A stretch of 17,544 nucleotides of DNA from positions 1-17,544 of the forward strand of contig CAZVME010000071.1 in the NCBI GenBank assembly GCA_964628835.1. Direction: 5' to 3'. The first letter of the stretch is position 1. Every line of letters begins with the position of its first letter. This document shows, piece after piece, positions 14,917 through 17,544 of this stretch. The position numbers and the translations under genes are program-made. This DNA comes from JAAGZL01 sp964628835. Lineage in GTDB: Bacteria; Pseudomonadota; Gammaproteobacteria; Chromatiales; Chromatiaceae. Below the pieces are notes generated by a model. The model saw nothing but the letters and a program-made list of their open reading frames with translations, did no database searches and had not been told where the DNA came from.

Positions 14917-15240
14917 TTATCTAATGATCAGGTCTGAGTGGGCGTACACCCTTAGTTTCGAACCAGTATTAAAAACGTGAACCACGCCGTGCTTAAGTTC
15001 ATCTATGCGATATTTCAGCACATCGCCAATACTGACAATACCCATCAGCTTGCCGTTATCCACCACCGGCCGATGGCGCACATTCATCTTACTCATATGA
15101 TTTCTGACTGAATCCACACTACTTTCGGAAGAGCAGACCATTATGGCAATACTGATACTATAACGGCTGATGTTGCTCACCATTAGCGCCAAGCAGAACG
15201 GGCATTTACAATTGCCATACCAGCTTAGGGCGGCGATCAT
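14917..15240 (-). pseudogene. Remnant of a CBS-domain protein (second CBS half only)
   Basis: The open stretch encodes 107 residues, but only about residues 36-85 resemble a known family. SVDSVRNHMSKMNVRHRPVVDNG followed by KLMGIVSIGDVLKYRIDEL is a typical second CBS domain of small two-CBS regulators. The matching first CBS domain is missing, and the N-terminal 35 residues (with a CKCPFC stretch) do not look like that family. The gene may therefore be a 5'-truncated relic, or the start may be the ATG at about 15180. The upstream DNA is shared with the promoter area of the divergent transporter gene. If this is not a real gene, positions 14875-15286 form a 412-base region with nothing else supported. 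Confidence 0.5.
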
Positions 15241-15286
15241 AGCGACTCAATACCACACACAGATTAAACAGATAATTACGCTACCT

Positions 15287-16156
15287 ATGCTTTACCGCCA
15301 AAACCTTCTGCTTGGGGCAATGTTAATTATAGCCTCAGAACTCATGTTTGCTTCCATGGGGGCCTGTGTAAAAGCACTTTCCACCTCACTTCCCAACGAG
15401 ATGACGGTGTTTTTGCGCAACATATTCGGGCTGATCCTGCTCTCCCCCCTCATCCTGCGCTCACGCACTGCACTGTTGCAGACCACTATCATGCACCTGC
15501 ATCTGCTTCGGGCCATCGCCGGGCTCAGCGCCATGTACTGCTTTTTCTACGCCCTGGGAAATCTGCAACTGGCCGACGGTATGTTACTGAAGATGACGGC
15601 ACCCCTATTCATGCCACTGATCGCCATAATGTGGCTGGGAGAGCGAGCGCGCCGCCTTACCCTGCTGGCGATACCGGTGGGTTTCGTGGGAGTAGCGCTG
15701 GTACTTAGCCCGGATGGTGAGTTCAACTGGATTGCCTTGATCGGTCTGCTGGGCGGGGCCTTCGCGGCACTGGCCAAGGTTACGGTGAGAAGGCTGGGAC
15801 ACAGCGAGCCGTCCATCCGGGTGATCTGTTACTTCGCCCTATTCGCCACCCCTATTTCAGCCATCCCAATGTTATGGTCCTGGCAGACCCCCACGCCGAA
15901 TGAACTGGGACTGGCACTTCTGATAGGCATGTTTGGCGTCAGCGGGCAGTTCCTGCTCACCCGTGGCTATGCCGTGGCCTCCGCCTCCAACGTCAGTCCC
16001 TTCACCTACTTCTCGGTTATCTTTGGTGCCACCTATGGCTATCTGCTCTGGGACGAGACCCTGAGCAGCACTTTTATTGCCGGTGCCCTAATCATTGCCG
16101 TGGCCGGTGTCATGGCTCTGAGGGGTGGGCGTATCAAGGCGGGACCGGAACTTTGA
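15287..16156 (+). CDS. EamA-family (drug/metabolite superfamily) transporter
   Basis: The 289-residue protein has about ten transmembrane helices in two EamA repeats. The first repeat holds LLLGAMLIIASELMFASMGACVKAL and later APLFMPLIAIMWLGERARR (the P...WLGE pattern closing an EamA repeat). The second repeat ends with VSPFTYFSVIFGATYGYLLWDE and GALIIAVAGVMAL. Such proteins are inner-membrane exporters or exchangers for varied metabolites; no substrate is predictable. The frame is open 117 bases further upstream, but the ATG at 15287 gives the family-typical length and begins right before the first helix. No good ribosome site is visible, so the start is moderately certain. It ends just before a stem-loop structure. 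Confidence 0.88.
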   Translation: MLYRQNLLLGAMLIIASELMFASMGACVKALSTSLPNEMTVFLRNIFGLILLSPLILRSRTALLQTTIMHLHLLRAIAGLSAMYCFFYALGNLQLADGMLLKMTAPLFMPLIAIMWLGERARRLTLLAIPVGFVGVALVLSPDGEFNWIALIGLLGGAFAALAKVTVRRLGHSEPSIRVICYFALFATPISAIPMLWSWQTPTPNELGLALLIGMFGVSGQFLLTRGYAVASASNVSPFTYFSVIFGATYGYLLWDETLSSTFIAGALIIAVAGVMALRGGRIKAGPEL

Positions 16157-16222
16157 CTCAAGGGGTCGAATCGGGTGTGAGGTCGCACAGGTGCGGGGTC
16201 GGAGTTATCTCGACCCCTGAGT
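16156..16222. other. Inverted-repeat structure between the transporter gene and metH
   Basis: ACTCAAGGGGTCGA (16156-16169) pairs with TCGACCCCTGAGT (16210-16222), with one bulged A. The right arm can instead pair with GGGGTCG at 16195-16201 (7 bp, 9-base loop), so two stems exclude each other. A third small stem, CGCAC/GTGCG, lies inside. GGGGTCGGAGT matches the left end of the 70-bp palindromes at other sites, hinting at a related or degraded element. It could serve as a terminator for the transporter gene, but no T-run follows. Confidence 0.5.
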
Positions 16223-16251
16223 AAAATTAGGCAGATATCCGCGAAACCATT

Positions 16252-16257
16252 TATAAT
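16252..16257 (+). promoter_or_regulatory. Possible -10 box of the metH promoter
   Basis: TATAAT is a perfect -10 match 31 bases before the metH ATG. No good -35 hexamer is found at 16-18 bases upstream (the nearest is TTAGGC at 19), so the assignment is weak. A promoter here would leave the stem-loop at 16156-16222 outside the metH mRNA. Confidence 0.3.
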
Positions 16258-16288
16258 TGCGGCCTTTTTTCCATTTCGAGCCCTCCCC

Positions 16289-17544
16289 ATGAGCAGCCCC
16301 AGAGACCAGTCAGAGCAAATCCTTAACCTGTTGCAGCAGCGCATCCTGATCCTGGATGGGGCCATGGGCACCATGATCCAGCGTCACAAGCTGGAAGAAG
16401 CGGACTACCGAGGCGAACGTTTTGCCGACTGGCCCTGTGACCTCAAGGGCAACAATGACCTGCTGTGCCTGACCCAGCCGGAATTGATTCAGGGCATACA
16501 CGAGGCCTATCTGGAGGCCGGTGCCGATATCCTGGAGACCAACAGCTTCAACGCCACCAGCATATCCATGGCCGACTACGGCATGGAGGAGTTGGTGTAT
16601 GAAATCAACCTGGAATCCGCCAGACTGGCGCGCCGGGCCGCAGACAAATTCAGCGCCCCGGACGACGCACAGGGAGGTGCTAGTGTCGCGGGAGGCAGGA
16701 AGCCGGGAGCGACCAAGCCGCGCCTGGTGGCCGGGGTACTCGGCCCCACCAGCAAGACCGCATCCATGTCGGTGGATGTGGACGACCCGGCCGCACGCCC
16801 CATCACCTTCAAGCAACTGGTTAGCGCCTACATTGAGGCCACCACTGCCCTGATCGAAGGTGGCTCCGACATCATTCTTATAGAAACGGTATTTGACGCC
16901 CTGAACGCCAAGGCGGCCATCTTTGCGGTACAGGAGGTGTTCGAGCAGCAAGGATACGAGCTGCCCATCATGATCTCAGGCACCATCGCCGATGAGTCAG
17001 GTACCATCCTGGGCCAGAATATCGAGGCCTTCTATAACACGGTGCGTCACGCCCGCCCCATATCCATAGGTATGAACTGCGCCATGGGCCCAGAGAAGCT
17101 GCGCCCCTTTATCGAAGAGATGAGCCGCATCTCCGAGTTCCCAGTATCGGCCCACCCTAACGCCGGCCTGCCCAACGAATTTGGTCAATACGATATGGGT
17201 CCAGAGGAGATGGCTGGACAGATAGAAGAGTGGGCCAGCAGTGGCTTTCTCAACATCATCGGCGGCTGCTGCGGCTCTTCGCCTGATCACATCCGCGCCA
17301 TTGCTGATGCCGTATCTGAAAGCAAGCCGCGCCAACTGCCACAGATTGAACCTGCCTGCCGTCTGGCCGGGCTGGAGCCACAGAACATAACTGCAGAATC
17401 TCTATTTGTAAACGTAGGCGAGCGTGCCAACGTCACCGGCTCGGCCAAGTTCAAACGCCTGATCCTTGAGGATGAGTACGAGCAGGCCCTCGAGGTGTGT
17501 CAGCATCAAGTGGAGAACGGTGCCCAGATCATCGATGTAAATAT
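16289..17544 (+). CDS. metH: Cobalamin-dependent methionine synthase, N-terminal part
   Basis: MetH transfers a methyl group from methyl-tetrahydrofolate through cobalamin to homocysteine. The gene runs off the right edge after 418 codons, so only the homocysteine-binding barrel and the beginning of the folate domain are visible. The barrel shows ILDGAMGTMIQ near residue 21, GERFADWPCDLKGNNDLL at 42-59, LETNSFNAT at 82-90, and the zinc-binding cysteines at about C264 (GMNCAMG) and C327-C328 (GGCCGSS). FVNVGERANVTGSAKFKRLI near 373-392 opens the folate domain. About 15 extra residues at about 123-144, relative to E. coli MetH, are encoded by palindromic DNA. Start: ATG after CCCTCCCC, with no clear ribosome site. 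The cobalamin domains lie beyond the window. Confidence 0.95.
   Translation, partial: MSSPRDQSEQILNLLQQRILILDGAMGTMIQRHKLEEADYRGERFADWPCDLKGNNDLLCLTQPELIQGIHEAYLEAGADILETNSFNATSISMADYGMEELVYEINLESARLARRAADKFSAPDDAQGGASVAGGRKPGATKPRLVAGVLGPTSKTASMSVDVDDPAARPITFKQLVSAYIEATTALIEGGSDIILIETVFDALNAKAAIFAVQEVFEQQGYELPIMISGTIADESGTILGQNIEAFYNTVRHARPISIGMNCAMGPEKLRPFIEEMSRISEFPVSAHPNAGLPNEFGQYDMGPEEMAGQIEEWASSGFLNIIGGCCGSSPDHIRAIADAVSESKPRQLPQIEPACRLAGLEPQNITAESLFVNVGERANVTGSAKFKRLILEDEYEQALEVCQHQVENGAQIIDVN
16655..16720 (+). repeat. In-frame insertion with palindrome inside metH
   Basis: This stretch encodes a G/A/P-rich segment (residues ~123-144, such as AQGGASVAGGRKPGATKP) where E. coli MetH has a short linker. 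Within it, GTCGC (16685-16689) pairs with GCGAC (16709-16713) and GGC with GCC around an AGGAA loop, the inner and outer stems being separated by GGGA on both sides. The layout suits a small palindromic element inserted in frame at a loop between barrel strands. Confidence 0.5.

Noticed and set aside
15170..15286. N-terminal extension of the EamA transporter to 15170
   Set aside because: The extra 39 residues are not membrane-like, have no homology to the family, and overlap the CBS fragment on the other strand.
16157..16288. SAM, SAH or cobalamin riboswitch before metH
   Set aside because: The gap is short and I see none of the conserved core motifs of these riboswitches; the visible stems look repeat-derived.

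Overview
The window carries ordinary housekeeping genes of a gammaproteobacterium, with moderate to high G+C. The best clue is the block degS/algW – hisC – hisD – hisG – murA. This arrangement is familiar from Pseudomonas-like and purple-sulfur-like Gammaproteobacteria, where murA lies beside hisG-hisD-hisC and an HtrA-family sensor protease. A short-form HisG, SlyD-type FKBP, AmpG, MlaC and cobalamin-dependent MetH fit the same picture. The genus cannot be fixed from sequence alone.

Layout. Positions 2-424 hold the C-terminal PDZ end of a periplasmic HtrA-type protease (plus strand), convergent with and overlapping hisC. Positions 396-5032 on the minus strand form a block murA > hisG > hisD > hisC (peptidoglycan precursor and histidine synthesis). 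hisD is broken by a single extra base in a run of eight G. The hisD-hisC gap carries a 70-bp palindromic repeat between two 47-bp direct repeats. Positions 5265-7566 (minus) hold a lone mlaC (phospholipid transport) and ampG (muropeptide import). Positions 7677-7987 hold a small acidic unknown protein with a good intrinsic terminator. Positions 8195-11365 (plus) hold a stand-alone FabD-like acyltransferase, a thioredoxin, an isocitrate-lyase/PEP-mutase-family enzyme and a secreted endonuclease I. The thioredoxin is bracketed by two further copies of the 70-bp palindrome. Positions 11392-14158 (minus) hold a YfgD/ArsC-like reductase, a cluster of four hairpins, a small membrane protein, an alkaline-phosphatase-superfamily hydrolase and an FKBP isomerase. 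Positions 14341-17544 hold a TrmH/SpoU RNA methyltransferase, a CBS-domain remnant (minus), an EamA transporter and the first 418 codons of metH, which runs off the window.

The genes do not form one pathway. The his genes and murA form a co-directional block, several neighbours concern the cell envelope (murA, mlaC, ampG, DegS-type protease), and the rest are single-gene units. I found no CRISPR array, transposase, phage gene, rRNA or tRNA.

The most unusual content is non-coding or small-scale: a three-copy 70-bp palindromic family, direct repeats around one copy, the homopolymer frameshift in hisD, a tight series of four hairpins near 11.9 kb, and a 15-residue insertion in MetH encoded by palindromic DNA. 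I did not find a convincing new multi-gene system.
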